A stretch of DNA of 57,234 bases from the NCBI GenBank assembly GCA_014360465.1, contig JACIXQ010000004.1:1-57234 (forward strand), given 5' to 3'. Positions within the stretch are counted from its first letter, which is position 1; each line of letters begins with the position of its first letter. The DNA comes from a bacterium. Its GTDB lineage: Bacteria; Armatimonadota; JACIXR01. The notes under the pieces are model-generated. The model was not told the DNA's origin. It made no database searches and saw nothing but the letters and a program-made list of their open reading frames with translations. Shown here one piece after another: positions 17,661 to 26,876 of the stretch. A program made the translations under genes and the position numbers.

Positions 17661-20600
17661 TTACCTGCTCTTTATCCATTGGATATACTCTCCGAAAAGT
17701 TCTTTTCCATCTGGAGCGAGTGCATTTGGGGATAAATAATGGGGGATATCAAATGTCAGCAATCTGTCAGCATAGGGTAAGGCTATAGCTATTTGTCTTT
17801 TGAACCTCTCAATATCGCAGGAGCGATATCTCGTATCAAATGCCTCAACCTCAATCCAAAGTTCCTTCTTCGCCATCCTGCACTCCTCCGCCAGCCATCT
17901 TTGGCAATCCTCTGAGCTCTGGAAATCGCTCAAAGCCGTTCCGATTCCATCTATCAAAAGGAATACATCGGCTTTGCTTTCCCTTATAGCAGGGAGCCAA
18001 AAGGGAGCGAGTACATCTGGGAGAGCGCGCCTCCAGTGAGAATCTACCTTTTTCAGGTATAGCCCTACTGGAACGATTACTTTCATATTCGGCGAAAAGG
18101 AATGAACCGCTTCGGCTAACCTGTCTATTACCTTTTTCCATTCCTCTGGCTTTATGGGAGAAACATAGTGAAGCTCAGGTGGTAAATAAAATCCCTTAAG
18201 GGATGGATGTTGTTTGTAGCGTTCCCACAGTTCCTTCAAAAGAGTTAAGGAATCACTCTCCCACTTTTGCAACTGTTCCTCGCTTGGCTCGGCTGTCAAA
18301 AGGGGAGCCAATCCAAGGTAAACTTCTCCCTTCAACTCGTCCGCGGAGCGAAGGATTGCTTCTATTGGGTCCCTGTTCTTCCATTCCTCAAGCTGGCGAT
18401 AAATCTTTGAAGGATAAAGCGTTTGAAGCTTTCCCTCAACCTCCCAACCCGCAAACTGGATTATGTGAACTTTCATCCCCACCCTATCAAGCTCCCTTAC
18501 AAGTTTTTCAATATCCTTATCCCGAGCAAATTGCCCTGCCTGAGAGGTAGTAATCTGCCAGAAACCGCCATCCAAGGGTGGCTTTATCCTCCAATCCCTA
18601 CCGATGAATGCGCCATTACCGCCTGTCCCAAGGTAGAGGCGTGATGGCTCAAAAGGGTCAATGGCAAAGCAGGATATATTAAGATGGCTCAATCCGCTGT
18701 TCACCTTCCGCCAACTCTTTCCTCCATCCGAGCTCTTTAAGATTCCCTCAGCGACGCAATTGTCATGATAGGGATGGTCTGTAGTGGTGGCATAGATTAT
18801 GCGTCCATCAACGGGGCTGGGCGTGATAGAGGAGACGAAATGATAATTTAGAATTCTCTCCCAGCTTCTTCCTCCGTCTTTGCTTTTGAACGCCCCTCCA
18901 GGATACATCCTTTGCTCATCTTGGTCATAATATTCCCTGACAGCGAGATAGAGCTTAGAGAAATCCCTCGGGTCGCTGGAGAGATATTGGATATCAACGA
19001 AAAGGTTTTCCTGGTTCAACCTCTTCCAGTTTTTTCCACCATCCAATGTCTCATAAACGCCCGCAACTTTGGGAGAACCTCCACAAGCAACAATCAAATG
19101 CTTTGAATCTTTCTGGTCCAAGAGTAACCCCCTGGGTTGCTTTGTCGCCTCCGCTGGCAGATTGCCATTTATGGAATGCCAGCTTTCCCCTCCGTCCGTT
19201 GATTCAAAGAAGCCATACCCATTTACAGTAGCGAGAAGCCTCCTTTTACCCACCGTGCTCTTTAAATCTATAATGATTTTTCGCACCTGCCCCTTGGGCA
19301 ACCCCGTTTTCTCATCGCCGACAACCCTCCAGCTCTTCCCTCCATCCTCACTTTTGCAAATGTACCCCTCGTTCCATGCCCACTGACCCGTTCCAGCCCA
19401 GATAGTATTGGGGGATTTAGGGTCAATTGCCACTGCAAAACAATTTCCTTCCCCTTTCATACCCTCAAAGCTCCTCCTGAATGTTAAGCCACCGTCATCG
19501 CTAATGAGAAGCCCGATATCGGCGTAGCAGAAATAGATGCGGTTTCTCTTGGTAGGGTCAGGCACAATTGAATTCAGGCAGGTCACCTCCAGCCCATTCC
19601 CCCTAAACCTTCCATCTGGCAGGACAGAGCAGTAAGCGTTTCGCCAGGTTTTACCCCCGTCATCGCTGAGAAAGAGATGACCGCTCGTGCCGAAGGCAAG
19701 ACGGTTGGGGTCGGCTGGGGAAATCGCTAAGCACTCAACGGCAGGACCCCAGAAATTTATCCAACCGTAATCCATATTGGAGTCAGGAGGGGAAGGGCGG
19801 GAGACCCACGCCCAGCTTTTACCTCCATCCACGGTTTTAAAAACGCCGGGTTCCCACCAGGACCTCCCGCCCAGGTAGACGATATCCGCGTTTAGCGGGT
19901 GGACGACTATCTCATTGTAATTATCCTGTTCATAAAGCGATTTGCCAACTCGCTGGCTTAATCCATCACTACAGGGCACCCAGCTTTTGCCGCAGTCATC
20001 GCTTCTGTAGATACCACCATTCCAACTCTGCTCTCCCCTTGCCGTGGTAAGGAGGGTTAGATAGACTCTGTTCGGCTGAGAGGGAGCAAATGCGACTTCC
20101 TGAACGAATAGGTGAGGAAGCCCCTGATTTGAGGGTTTCCAGTTTTTGCCTCCGTCATCGCTTCGGAAAACTCCCTTATTTGTGGCAACGAGGATTACTG
20201 AACTATCCCCGGGCTTGACCTCTATATCGCTCACCACCGCATCGGGTGGCAATTGATTATTGTCAACACGATACCAACCGAGTCCCCCATCATCGCTTCT
20301 GTAAATTGCACCCTGCCCCTGTCCATCCCCTCCCTCCCTTGCCTGACGAGGACGCCCTACTCCCGCATAAACGATGTCAGGATTGTTGGGATCAAAGCAA
20401 ATAGCCCCGATAGGAGAAGAGTAAGAATACCGTTGTGGCGGTGGAAAACCCTGATTTATTCTCTTCCAGGATTTACCACCGTCCGTGGTGCGGTAAATTC
20501 CACCTTGGGTTCCCAGAAGGATGATGTCTGGATTCCGAGGATTGACCGCAATGCATTCCACAAAGTAATCGGTCAACCCATTGTTGAGGATTTGGAAATG

Positions 20601-20822
20601 TCTGCCAAAATCGGATGATACATAGAATCCACCAACATCACAGCCGAGATAAATCTTGTTGGGGTCTTTGGGATCAAAAGCAAGTGATTGAATCCACCCA
20701 CCGCCCCCAGGACCGATATTTCGCCAGAAAACTTCCTCGCTCTGAGGAGCGGAAGAAGCCTCCATACCCATAACGGGCACTAGGCTGAGAATACAAAGAA
20801 GGTATTTCACCAATCCAGACAT
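17661..20822 (-). CDS. Exported BNR/Asp-box propeller fused to DUF4434 TIM-barrel domain
   Basis: 1053 aa. A signal peptide (GLVKYLLCILSLVPVMG) is followed by about 700 residues with at least ten Asp-box repeats (S.DGG.SW, e.g. YRTTDGGKSWKRI, FRSDDGGKNWKPS, LKSSDGGKSWRKV), the sortilin/sialidase-type propeller. From about residue 745 a distinct domain begins (DGGFWQITTSQAGQFARDKD) and matches DUF4434, a glycosidase-like TIM barrel: YLGLAPLLTAEPSEEQ, KGFYLPPELHY, VFLLIDGIG, LWIEVEAFDTR. Both parts point to polysaccharide binding or cleavage outside the cell. The catalytic residues are not known to me. The joining of the two domains in one protein is unusual. Confidence 0.8.
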   Translation of the reverse strand: MSGLVKYLLCILSLVPVMGMEASSAPQSEEVFWRNIGPGGGGWIQSLAFDPKDPNKIYLGCDVGGFYVSSDFGRHFQILNNGLTDYFVECIAVNPRNPDIILLGTQGGIYRTTDGGKSWKRINQGFPPPQRYSYSSPIGAICFDPNNPDIVYAGVGRPRQAREGGDGQGQGAIYRSDDGGLGWYRVDNNQLPPDAVVSDIEVKPGDSSVILVATNKGVFRSDDGGKNWKPSNQGLPHLFVQEVAFAPSQPNRVYLTLLTTARGEQSWNGGIYRSDDCGKSWVPCSDGLSQRVGKSLYEQDNYNEIVVHPLNADIVYLGGRSWWEPGVFKTVDGGKSWAWVSRPSPPDSNMDYGWINFWGPAVECLAISPADPNRLAFGTSGHLFLSDDGGKTWRNAYCSVLPDGRFRGNGLEVTCLNSIVPDPTKRNRIYFCYADIGLLISDDGGLTFRRSFEGMKGEGNCFAVAIDPKSPNTIWAGTGQWAWNEGYICKSEDGGKSWRVVGDEKTGLPKGQVRKIIIDLKSTVGKRRLLATVNGYGFFESTDGGESWHSINGNLPAEATKQPRGLLLDQKDSKHLIVACGGSPKVAGVYETLDGGKNWKRLNQENLFVDIQYLSSDPRDFSKLYLAVREYYDQDEQRMYPGGAFKSKDGGRSWERILNYHFVSSITPSPVDGRIIYATTTDHPYHDNCVAEGILKSSDGGKSWRKVNSGLSHLNISCFAIDPFEPSRLYLGTGGNGAFIGRDWRIKPPLDGGFWQITTSQAGQFARDKDIEKLVRELDRVGMKVHIIQFAGWEVEGKLQTLYPSKIYRQLEEWKNRDPIEAILRSADELKGEVYLGLAPLLTAEPSEEQLQKWESDSLTLLKELWERYKQHPSLKGFYLPPELHYVSPIKPEEWKKVIDRLAEAVHSFSPNMKVIVPVGLYLKKVDSHWRRALPDVLAPFWLPAIRESKADVFLLIDGIGTALSDFQSSEDCQRWLAEECRMAKKELWIEVEAFDTRYRSCDIERFKRQIAIALPYADRLLTFDIPHYLSPNALAPDGKELFGEYIQWIKSR

Positions 20823-20937
20823 TTCTTGATAATAATAGCAACTTGGTGGATTTTAACAAAGTAAAAAGATAGCGGGGAAAGGAAATCTGCTAATTACATC
20901 TATATTCTTCTTCCAAGGCATCCGACCTTTAATAAAA

Positions 20938-20956
20938 AGTGCTTTTAGCGACACCG
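20938..20956 (-). repeat. 19-base repeat shared with 27136-27154
   Basis: Identical on the minus strand to the plus-strand block at 27136-27154. The preceding AGAGAAG is also shared at the same distance (26 of 30 positions identical). It is probably a fragment of the same decayed mobile element. Confidence 0.6.
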
Positions 20957-21285
20957 CAGGCTTCTCTTGTGGCTTGGCTACATACTCATCATAAATCCAA
21001 TATCTTTTAGAAAATTTTAAGGGCGAGACTCGCTTTTAATAACTCATCGTGCTTTCTTTCTCTATTTGATAATCCTTTCTGAAATTGCCGAAGCTTTCCG
21101 AAGTTACAAGGAATCGCGATTACGATATGAGAGGATATCTTCTTTCCGCATTCCATTGATATTATTAGAAAACAATGCGAATTCAAATCCGTTTCTAAAA
21201 TCGCCAATATTAAGCCTCGCTTGTGGAGCGCTCATGGCAATATCGCGGTTTAAATAAAATTTCAAAAACGAATTTTTCAAATTTT

Positions 21286-21314
21286 TTCTGCATTCGCTTT
21301 TAAAAGATTATAAT
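21286..21314 (+). promoter_or_regulatory. Predicted trxB promoter
   Basis: A perfect TATAAT (21309-21314) with a weak -35 (TTCTGC, 21286-21291) 17 bases upstream. GGAGGTG follows at 21321, 8 bases before the ATG. Confidence 0.5.
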
Positions 21315-21335
21315 GTTTATGGAGGTGCTACAACA

Positions 21336-22268
21336 ATGAATGAAGAGATGTACGATGTAATCATCATCGGCGGAGGTCCCGCTGGTTTAACATCAGCTAT
21401 ATACACTTCGCGTGAGAGGCTGAAGACCCTCGTTCTTGAGAAAGCTATCTGTGGCGGATTGCCGGCCACGACAGAGCTTGTAGAGAACTACCCTGGCTTC
21501 CCTGAAGGAATTAGTGGAGTCGAGCTGATGAAAAGGTTCAAAGAACAAGCGATGAGATTCGGAACAGAGATAAGGGAATTCAACGAGGTAAAAAAAATTG
21601 AACACGAGGATAAGATTTTCAAGGTTGAAACAAATTATGAGACATACAGAGGTTCTACGGTTATTGTAGCGTCCGGGAGCGTTCCCAAGAAATTGAATGT
21701 GCCGGGCGAGGAAGAATTTATTGGGAGAGGCGTTTCCTATTGCGCAATTTGCGATGGTCCATTTTATCAGAATAAGGATATAGCGATAATCGGGTGCGGT
21801 AACTCAGGTCTTCAGGAAGGGGAAACCCTCCTGAAATATGTTAAAAGCATAACATTTGTGGAATTCCTCCCCTACATTCCCGCCGAGAAGATTCTCCAGG
21901 AGAGGGTGAGCAAGGACCCCAGAGTGAGATTCTTCCTTAACCATATTGTTACCGCTATAAATGGCGATACCGCCGTGCAGTCCATAACTATAAAGAATAG
22001 GGAAACGGGAGAGGAGAAAGAGATAAAGGTTGACGGTGTTTTCGTCTATGTGGGCTTCCTACCCAACACGAAATTCCTTGAGGGTCTCGTGGAACTTGAT
22101 AAGCAGGGATACATAATAACCGATGAGGATATGAGAACCTCACATCCGGGAATCTATGCTGTTGGAGATGTCCGTTCAAAGAAGATTCGGCAGATAGCTG
22201 TGGCATGCGGTGAGGGAACGATAGCCGCCATCGCCGTAAGGGATTATCTGAAGGAACTTGAGAGGTAA
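21336..22268 (+). CDS. trxB: Thioredoxin reductase
   Basis: 310 aa, the normal length for low-Mr thioredoxin reductase, which uses NADPH and FAD to reduce thioredoxin in the cytoplasm. An N-terminal FAD-binding GGGPAG (12-17) is present, as are the redox-active CAICDG (Cys136, Cys139), a second nucleotide-binding GCGNSG, and a C-terminal FAD motif GIYAVGDVRSKK. The NADPH-site glycine motif is slightly divergent (GNSGLQEG rather than GDSA.EEA). It is followed after 15 bases by a TIM-barrel gene, so the two are probably co-transcribed. No thioredoxin gene is adjacent. Confidence 0.95.
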   Translation: MNEEMYDVIIIGGGPAGLTSAIYTSRERLKTLVLEKAICGGLPATTELVENYPGFPEGISGVELMKRFKEQAMRFGTEIREFNEVKKIEHEDKIFKVETNYETYRGSTVIVASGSVPKKLNVPGEEEFIGRGVSYCAICDGPFYQNKDIAIIGCGNSGLQEGETLLKYVKSITFVEFLPYIPAEKILQERVSKDPRVRFFLNHIVTAINGDTAVQSITIKNRETGEEKEIKVDGVFVYVGFLPNTKFLEGLVELDKQGYIITDEDMRTSHPGIYAVGDVRSKKIRQIAVACGEGTIAAIAVRDYLKELER

Positions 22269-22283
22269 AGGAGAAATCATTGA

Positions 22284-23120
22284 ATGAGATTAGGAGGACC
22301 TGTTTTCGGAACCTACAAGGAGCCAGAGGAATGGCTTTCCCTGTTGGAAAAATATGGATATAGCGCAGCCTACTGCCCGATTGATAGCTCAGCTGGTGAG
22401 GAGATTATAAAGGCATACGAAGAAGCAGGAAGGAAAAGGGACATCGTTATAGCCGAGGTGGGAGCTTGGAGCAACCCATTAAGCCCAGATGAGGAGACCC
22501 GCCGCTCCGCCATAGAGCTTTGCAAGAGGCAGTTATATCTCGCAGATAAAATCGGCGCCCAATGTTGTGTCAACATCGCTGGCTCAAGAGGGGAGAAGTG
22601 GGATGGTCCTTGTGAGAAAGACCTCACGGAAGAGACATTTGAGATGATTGTTGAGACGGTGAGGGCAATAATAGACGATGTGAAACCGACACGCACATTT
22701 TACACCCTTGAGACTATGCCCTGGATGTTCCCCGATTCCCCTGATAGCTATCTCCGCCTCCTCAAGGCGATAGATAGAAAGCAATTCGCCGTCCATCTGG
22801 ATATAGTCAATATGATAAACAGCCCCAGACGATATTTCCATAACGCAGAATTTATAAAAGAGTGTGTGGAGAAGCTCGGACCTTATATCAAGAGCTGCCA
22901 CGCAAAGGATGTTTTGATGTCTGAAGAATTCATCGTCCACATAAAGGAGGTTAGACCGGGTCTGGGAAAGCTTGATTATAAAACCCTCCTCCGGGAATTG
23001 GAGCGAGTTTCTCCCGATATACCGCTGATGATGGAGCATCTGACCAGTGAGGAAGAGTACCTCCTTGCCGGCGCTTACATTCGCCAAATAGCCAAGGAAG
23101 CAGGCGTGCTTATAAAGTAG
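22284..23120 (+). CDS. Sugar phosphate isomerase/epimerase family TIM barrel
   Basis: 278 aa, AP-endonuclease-2/xylose-isomerase-like fold. The layout is typical: RLGGPVFGTYKEPEEWL at the start, an early strand with YCPIDSS, metal-site candidates in TFYTLETMPWMFPDSP (Glu), FAVHLDIVNMIN (His, Asp), IKSCHAKDV (His) and a final MMEHL (Glu). These acidic and His residues usually bind Mn or Zn. Members isomerise or epimerise free or phosphorylated sugars; the substrate cannot be read from sequence. It is downstream of trxB with AGGAG 10 bases before the ATG. Confidence 0.85.
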   Translation: MRLGGPVFGTYKEPEEWLSLLEKYGYSAAYCPIDSSAGEEIIKAYEEAGRKRDIVIAEVGAWSNPLSPDEETRRSAIELCKRQLYLADKIGAQCCVNIAGSRGEKWDGPCEKDLTEETFEMIVETVRAIIDDVKPTRTFYTLETMPWMFPDSPDSYLRLLKAIDRKQFAVHLDIVNMINSPRRYFHNAEFIKECVEKLGPYIKSCHAKDVLMSEEFIVHIKEVRPGLGKLDYKTLLRELERVSPDIPLMMEHLTSEEEYLLAGAYIRQIAKEAGVLIK

Positions 23121-23218
23121 CTGGGTGACAATATCGCATTCCTGCGAGCTGTGTGAGCTAAAAAGATACAAATCGCGCAACACCATTGCAGGGATTAGAT
23201 TAGTCCGCCAGCTTCCTA

Positions 23219-23257
23219 ATAGAAATTTTCGCTTTATTTACTCAGCAAAATTTCTAT
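23219..23257. repeat. Perfect 11-bp inverted repeat, AT-rich stem-loop
   Basis: ATAGAAATTTT and its exact complement AAAATTTCTAT flank a 17-base loop, about 100 bases after the isomerase-like gene. The stem is AT-rich and no T-run follows, so it is a weak terminator candidate or an operator upstream of lemA. Confidence 0.45.
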
Positions 23258-23312
23258 CCCCAGATAAGCCATTGTGCAAGACTACAATTGCGAAAGGTAT
23301 ACAATATTTAGC

Positions 23313-23342
23313 TTAACATCTCTAAAAGGGAAAGATTATAAT
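23313..23342 (+). promoter_or_regulatory. Predicted lemA promoter
   Basis: TTAACA (23313-23318), 18-base spacer, perfect TATAAT (23337-23342). GGAGGTG follows, 8 bases before the GTG start of lemA. Confidence 0.6.
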
Positions 23343-23362
23343 TTAAGTCGGAGGTGAAATAG

Positions 23363-23917
23363 GTGTCCATCGTAATTGGAGTTCTTGCCTTTCTGATTTT
23401 CATCGCCTGGCCGATAATGATTTACAATCGGTTAGTGAGCAAAAGATTGCGGGTTGACAACGCTTGGCGTCAGATAGATGTTCAATTGAAGAGACGACAT
23501 GACCTCATTCCCAATCTTGTTGAAGCGACCAAAGGTTATATGCAGTATGAGAGGGAGACCTTGGAGAGGGTTATGGAAGCGAGGAGCAGGGCAATAGCCG
23601 CAAGAGGACCAGAAGAGGCTGCTCAAGCAGAGGGTGAATTGACCAGGTTTCTCCGCCAGTTCTTCGCACTAGTGGAGAACTATCCTGAGCTGAAAGCAAA
23701 TGAAAATGTGGCAAGGTTAATGGAAGAACTCACCCATACGGAAAACAACATCGCCTTCGCCCGTCAATTCTATAACGATATGGTTATGGACTACAATACT
23801 TCCATCCAGATATTCCCCAATTCCATCATCGCCAGCCTTTTCAACTTTCAACCGAGACCATTCTTCCAAGTGCCAGAGGAAGAAACACAACCGCCCAGCG
23901 TTGATTTAAGGATATAA
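23363..23917 (+). CDS. lemA: LemA family membrane-anchored protein
   Basis: 184 aa from a GTG start with a strong GGAGGTG. One N-terminal membrane helix (VIGVLAFLIFIAWPIMIYN) is followed by the conserved LemA core: long helices with VDNAWRQIDVQLKRRHDLIPNLVE, YERETLERVMEARS, and FARQFYNDMVMDYNTSIQIFPNSI near the end. Family members are small envelope proteins often paired with an HtpX-like protease, as here (the next gene begins 12 bases later). They are thought to act in membrane protein quality control; the molecular function is not established. Confidence 0.93.
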   Translation: MSIVIGVLAFLIFIAWPIMIYNRLVSKRLRVDNAWRQIDVQLKRRHDLIPNLVEATKGYMQYERETLERVMEARSRAIAARGPEEAAQAEGELTRFLRQFFALVENYPELKANENVARLMEELTHTENNIAFARQFYNDMVMDYNTSIQIFPNSIIASLFNFQPRPFFQVPEEETQPPSVDLRI

Positions 23918-23929
23918 TCCCTTTTTCTA

Positions 23930-24883
23930 TTGAAAACAATGGGCGTCACCTTTTACAGCATAGCAGAATCTAACACGAGAAAGACTTTCCTACTTATTTT
24001 CCTCTTTTTCATCCTCCTTGGGACCATCGGATTCCTGATAGATTCTTTCTATCTTCGTTTCCCTGAACACTTTCCTTTTCCTTTATTCACCTGCATTGCA
24101 GTTTTTATCTCCACCATTCAGACCATCGTTTCTTATTATCGGGGCGATAGCCTTATCCTTCACTCGCTTGGAGCTCGTCCATTGAATCTGGAGAGCGTGA
24201 AGGAGCATATGCTCCTCAATGTTGTGGAGGAAATGGCGATAGCAGCGGGAATTCCCCGCCCAAGAGTCTATGTGATTGACAGCGATAACCCTAACGCCTG
24301 CGCTGTGGGAAGAGACCCTCAGCATGCCTCCATCTGCGTTACGAGCGCTCTTCTTGATATCCTTAACAGGGAGGAATTACAAGGGGTTATTGGGCATGAG
24401 ATGGCTCATATCAGAAACAGGGACATATTAACGATGACGATAACAGCCGCTCTTCTCGGAGCGATAATAATCCTTTGCGAGATAGGTTGGCGACTACAGT
24501 ATTATACCAGATATGATAGGGACAGAGAGGAGGGATTAGGAGGAAGGGGAGGATGTATCTTCTTTATACTTTATCTCCTTCTGCTTATAATTGCGCCCAT
24601 CCTTGCAAAGCTTGTATTTCTCGCCGTTTCACGGAGCAGAGAATATGTTGCAGATGCTCACGGGGCTATGTTCACGCGCAACCCACTGGCATTGGCAAGC
24701 GCTTTGGAGAAGATATCCAAGGCGCCCGGTGGGAAATTGGGTAGCCCAGCTACCGCTCATCTTTTCATCGCTGACCCTTTGAAAAGAAGCATTGGCGATT
24801 ATGAGGGATTCTGGGCTGACCTTTGGAGCACTCATCCTCCAATCCAGAAAAGAATAGAATTATTAAAACAGATGGCAATTTAG
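23930..24883 (+). CDS. htpX: HtpX-like M48 family zinc metallopeptidase
   Basis: 317 aa from a TTG; an ATG three codons later (23939) is an equal alternative, and neither has a clear Shine-Dalgarno site. Two membrane helices lie near residues 18-65, then the active site HEMAHIRNRD (two His zinc ligands and Glu), a further hydrophobic pair, and SREYVADAHGA supplying the third ligand. M48 HtpX proteases degrade misfolded membrane proteins from the cytoplasmic side. The lemA-htpX pairing is common. It ends near a GC hairpin facing the prepilin gene. Confidence 0.92.
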   Translation: MKTMGVTFYSIAESNTRKTFLLIFLFFILLGTIGFLIDSFYLRFPEHFPFPLFTCIAVFISTIQTIVSYYRGDSLILHSLGARPLNLESVKEHMLLNVVEEMAIAAGIPRPRVYVIDSDNPNACAVGRDPQHASICVTSALLDILNREELQGVIGHEMAHIRNRDILTMTITAALLGAIIILCEIGWRLQYYTRYDRDREEGLGGRGGCIFFILYLLLLIIAPILAKLVFLAVSRSREYVADAHGAMFTRNPLALASALEKISKAPGGKLGSPATAHLFIADPLKRSIGDYEGFWADLWSTHPPIQKRIELLKQMAI

Positions 24884-24982
24884 TTTATGGTAAAGAGGAA
24901 AAGCTCTTCCACTTCCAGAAAAATACGAATTGCCCTCTAATAGGAGCTTTTTAGTTGTAAGGTCGTTAACAGCTTTATTTTT

Positions 24983-25010
24983 GGGGCGAGCCCCGGAAGG
25001 GGCTCGCCCC
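24983..25010. repeat. Perfect 12-bp GC palindrome with GGAA tetraloop
   Basis: GGGGCGAGCCCC, GGAA, GGGGCTCGCCCC: a 12-bp perfect stem closed by a GNRA-type loop, between convergent genes. It could stop both transcripts, but no U-run follows in either direction (an A/T run precedes it on the plus strand). It may instead be a REP-like dispersed palindrome. Confidence 0.7.
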
Positions 25011-25023
25011 AGGGTCTCCTCGC

Positions 25024-25800
25024 CTAATAAATAGATGCAGCACACGCTCTAATCGTTCCGCCCCTACTGTACTCTCTAATCTGCTTCCAGTGATACCATT
25101 TTGCGTGTCCATCTGCGAAGATAAGCACCGCTCCATCCGTGTGTCTGGTATATTTCTTCGCAGCTCCTTCCATATCAACGACGCTTGGCGGGCATCCACA
25201 GGTGAACTCTGGCGAGGAACCTCCCCACATATTTGCCAGGATGACATTAGTAAGGAGTCCCCATATCTCAGAGACCGTCTGGTGAGGTTGGATGAAGTTC
25301 TGCAGACAATCGGAGATGACCAGCGTCTCAGAAGGAGCTTGCATAGCGGATAAGCTCCCTATCGGCTTATCCCTGATAGGGCATCCTGGCGAGGCGACTG
25401 AACCTGGTGGATACATAACCGAGACATTATAGCCATAGTTGTTCCTGAAACCTGGTTCAGGCTGCCTCGGCCAGCAATTGGAGTTCCACTCGGTGTTGCC
25501 TCCGGCGCTCGGGCATTCGTATACCTTCCAATTCTTAACATATGGACCTATTTGCTCCCACCAGGTCAAAGCACTTGGGGAACCTCCGTGACAGGGCGTC
25601 AACCAGCTCGGCAGTTTCTCGTCCCAGTCTTGGCTGTACATCTGGATAGCTAAGCCTATCTGCTTGGCGTTGGAGAGGCATGCCGATTTTCGAGCCTGTT
25701 CTCGGGCGCGGCTGAAAACGGGGAAGAGAATGGCTGCGAGGATAGCGATTATCGCTATCACGACGAGGAGCTCGATTAAGGTAAAGCCCTTCTTACTCAT
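25024..25800 (-). CDS. Prepilin-like protein with H-X9-DG domain (DUF1559 type)
   Basis: 258 aa. A short basic leader and type IV prepilin site open it: KKG then [20 protein letters not shown] with the +5 Glu, cut by prepilin peptidase after Gly5. The body includes [20 protein letters not shown], typical of the prepilin-like H-X9-DG family, and the C-terminus has [17 protein letters not shown], which fits H, nine residues, DG. These proteins are abundant in Planctomycetes, Verrucomicrobia and Armatimonadota, and are thought to be exported pseudopilins of unknown role. Its ATG overlaps the lacI stop (ATGAGTAA) with GGAGGTG inside lacI, so both share the lacI promoter. Confidence 0.92.
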   Translation of the reverse strand: MSKKGFTLIELLVVIAIIAILAAILFPVFSRAREQARKSACLSNAKQIGLAIQMYSQDWDEKLPSWLTPCHGGSPSALTWWEQIGPYVKNWKVYECPSAGGNTEWNSNCWPRQPEPGFRNNYGYNVSVMYPPGSVASPGCPIRDKPIGSLSAMQAPSETLVISDCLQNFIQPHQTVSEIWGLLTNVILANMWGGSSPEFTCGCPPSVVDMEGAAKKYTRHTDGAVLIFADGHAKWYHWKQIREYSRGGTIRACAASIY

Positions 25801-26851
25801 TATTTTTCACCTCCTTTCTTGCCATTTTTTCCTTTGGCTTGCCCGTGGAAGAGCCTTGTATCAGCCTAACCGGTAGGCGCCTTTCCACGGGTGCCTTTAG
25901 TTCACCATTGAGAAGTCGGAGCAGAACAGCGGTGCTGAGCAATCCCAATTTGTAGAAGGACCAGTCAACAGTTGTTATTTGTATGTCTTTCGGGAAATTC
26001 TCCATAAACCTGTCAAAAGCTATGAAGGAGATGTCTTTCGGTACATCCAGCCCCGCTCCTTTTATCGCTTCCAATGCTCCCCGCGCACATACACCCACGC
26101 TAACGAATATGGCGCTTGGAGGCTCCTGTAGAGAAAGTAGCTTCTTCGCTGCTTTGTATCCACCCTCATCGCCGATTTCCGTTATCTGCACCCATTCCTC
26201 CTTCGGCTGGAGTCCTCTTTCCTTTAAAGCCCGTAGATAGCCATTATATCTTTCCCTCGCATAGCTTGGTTCAAGGGAAATCGTTATAAGACCAATCCTT
26301 CTGTGCCCAAGAGCGAGCAGATGTTTAGTCGCCAGATATCCCCCTAATTCGTTATCCACATCAACAACACTACCTTTGAATTTGGGATGATTCCCTACGA
26401 GAACGATTGGTATCTTTAAATCGTTCCAGCGAGGGACCTCCTCATCATCCTCCCGCACCGGACCGATAGCAAGCAATCCATCAACCTTACCGATAAGGTC
26501 GTCAATAGGAGGGAAATAACCCAATTTTTTACCTCTTGCGGATTTAAGGAAGATACTGTAGCCAGCTTTATTCACTTTATCCCAGACGGCAGCAACGATT
26601 TGGGAGGAAGACAAATCACGGAGGAAGATATGAGGTGGATATGAAAAAACTATCCCTATGTTGTAAGTTTTGCCTTTAGCAAGGGCTCGGGCAAGTTGAT
26701 GGGGACGATAGCCCATCTCTTTAGCAGTTTCAAGTATCTTCTGCTTCAAAGAATCGCTCACCCTCGCATTGGTCCTACTGTTGTTGAGGACCTTGGAGGC
26801 TACCGAGACGGAAACTCCAACTTTTTGTGCTATCTCCTTTAAGGTCGCCAT
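25793..26851 (-). CDS. LacI family transcriptional regulator
   Basis: 352 aa. The N-terminal helix-turn-helix and hinge are clear ([20 protein letters not shown], later [16 protein letters not shown]). A periplasmic-binding-protein-like ligand domain follows, with [48 protein letters not shown] and the FIAFDRF strand. Members bind a sugar or similar effector and leave a palindromic operator. Here the start codon is abutted by a near-perfect operator and preceded by a good promoter, so it likely represses itself and the downstream prepilin gene. There is no Shine-Dalgarno site before the ATG; the leader is only a few bases long if the predicted -10 is right. Confidence 0.95.
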   Translation of the reverse strand: MATLKEIAQKVGVSVSVASKVLNNSRTNARVSDSLKQKILETAKEMGYRPHQLARALAKGKTYNIGIVFSYPPHIFLRDLSSSQIVAAVWDKVNKAGYSIFLKSARGKKLGYFPPIDDLIGKVDGLLAIGPVREDDEEVPRWNDLKIPIVLVGNHPKFKGSVVDVDNELGGYLATKHLLALGHRRIGLITISLEPSYARERYNGYLRALKERGLQPKEEWVQITEIGDEGGYKAAKKLLSLQEPPSAIFVSVGVCARGALEAIKGAGLDVPKDISFIAFDRFMENFPKDIQITTVDWSFYKLGLLSTAVLLRLLNGELKAPVERRLPVRLIQGSSTGKPKEKMARKEVKNNE

Positions 26852-26871
26852 ATGATTAACCGATTAATCAT
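26852..26871 (-). promoter_or_regulatory. LacI-type operator adjoining the lacI start codon
   Basis: The 20-base palindrome ATGATTAACCGATTAATCAT has a central CG and 9 of 10 matching half-site positions, the form of LacI-family operators. It lies immediately upstream of the ATG, where an RBS would otherwise be, overlapping the predicted transcription start. Confidence 0.75.
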
Positions 26872-26876
26872 CTAAC

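Larger units (their letters stand above)
20823..21335 (+). other. 513-base intergenic region with a decayed mobile-element fragment
   Basis: No supported gene. At 20934-20968 the minus strand carries AGAGAAG, 4 variable bases, then a 19-base block identical to 27136-27154. It can be read as GVAKST or VSLKAL, and both readings are transposase-like. The rest is AT-rich. The trxB promoter and RBS occupy the right end. A 64-codon plus-strand frame (21066-21257) has no RBS and is not believed. Confidence 0.4.

Noticed and set aside
21066-21257. 63-codon plus-strand frame upstream of trxB
   Set aside because: No RBS, no recognisable product, ends before the trxB promoter.
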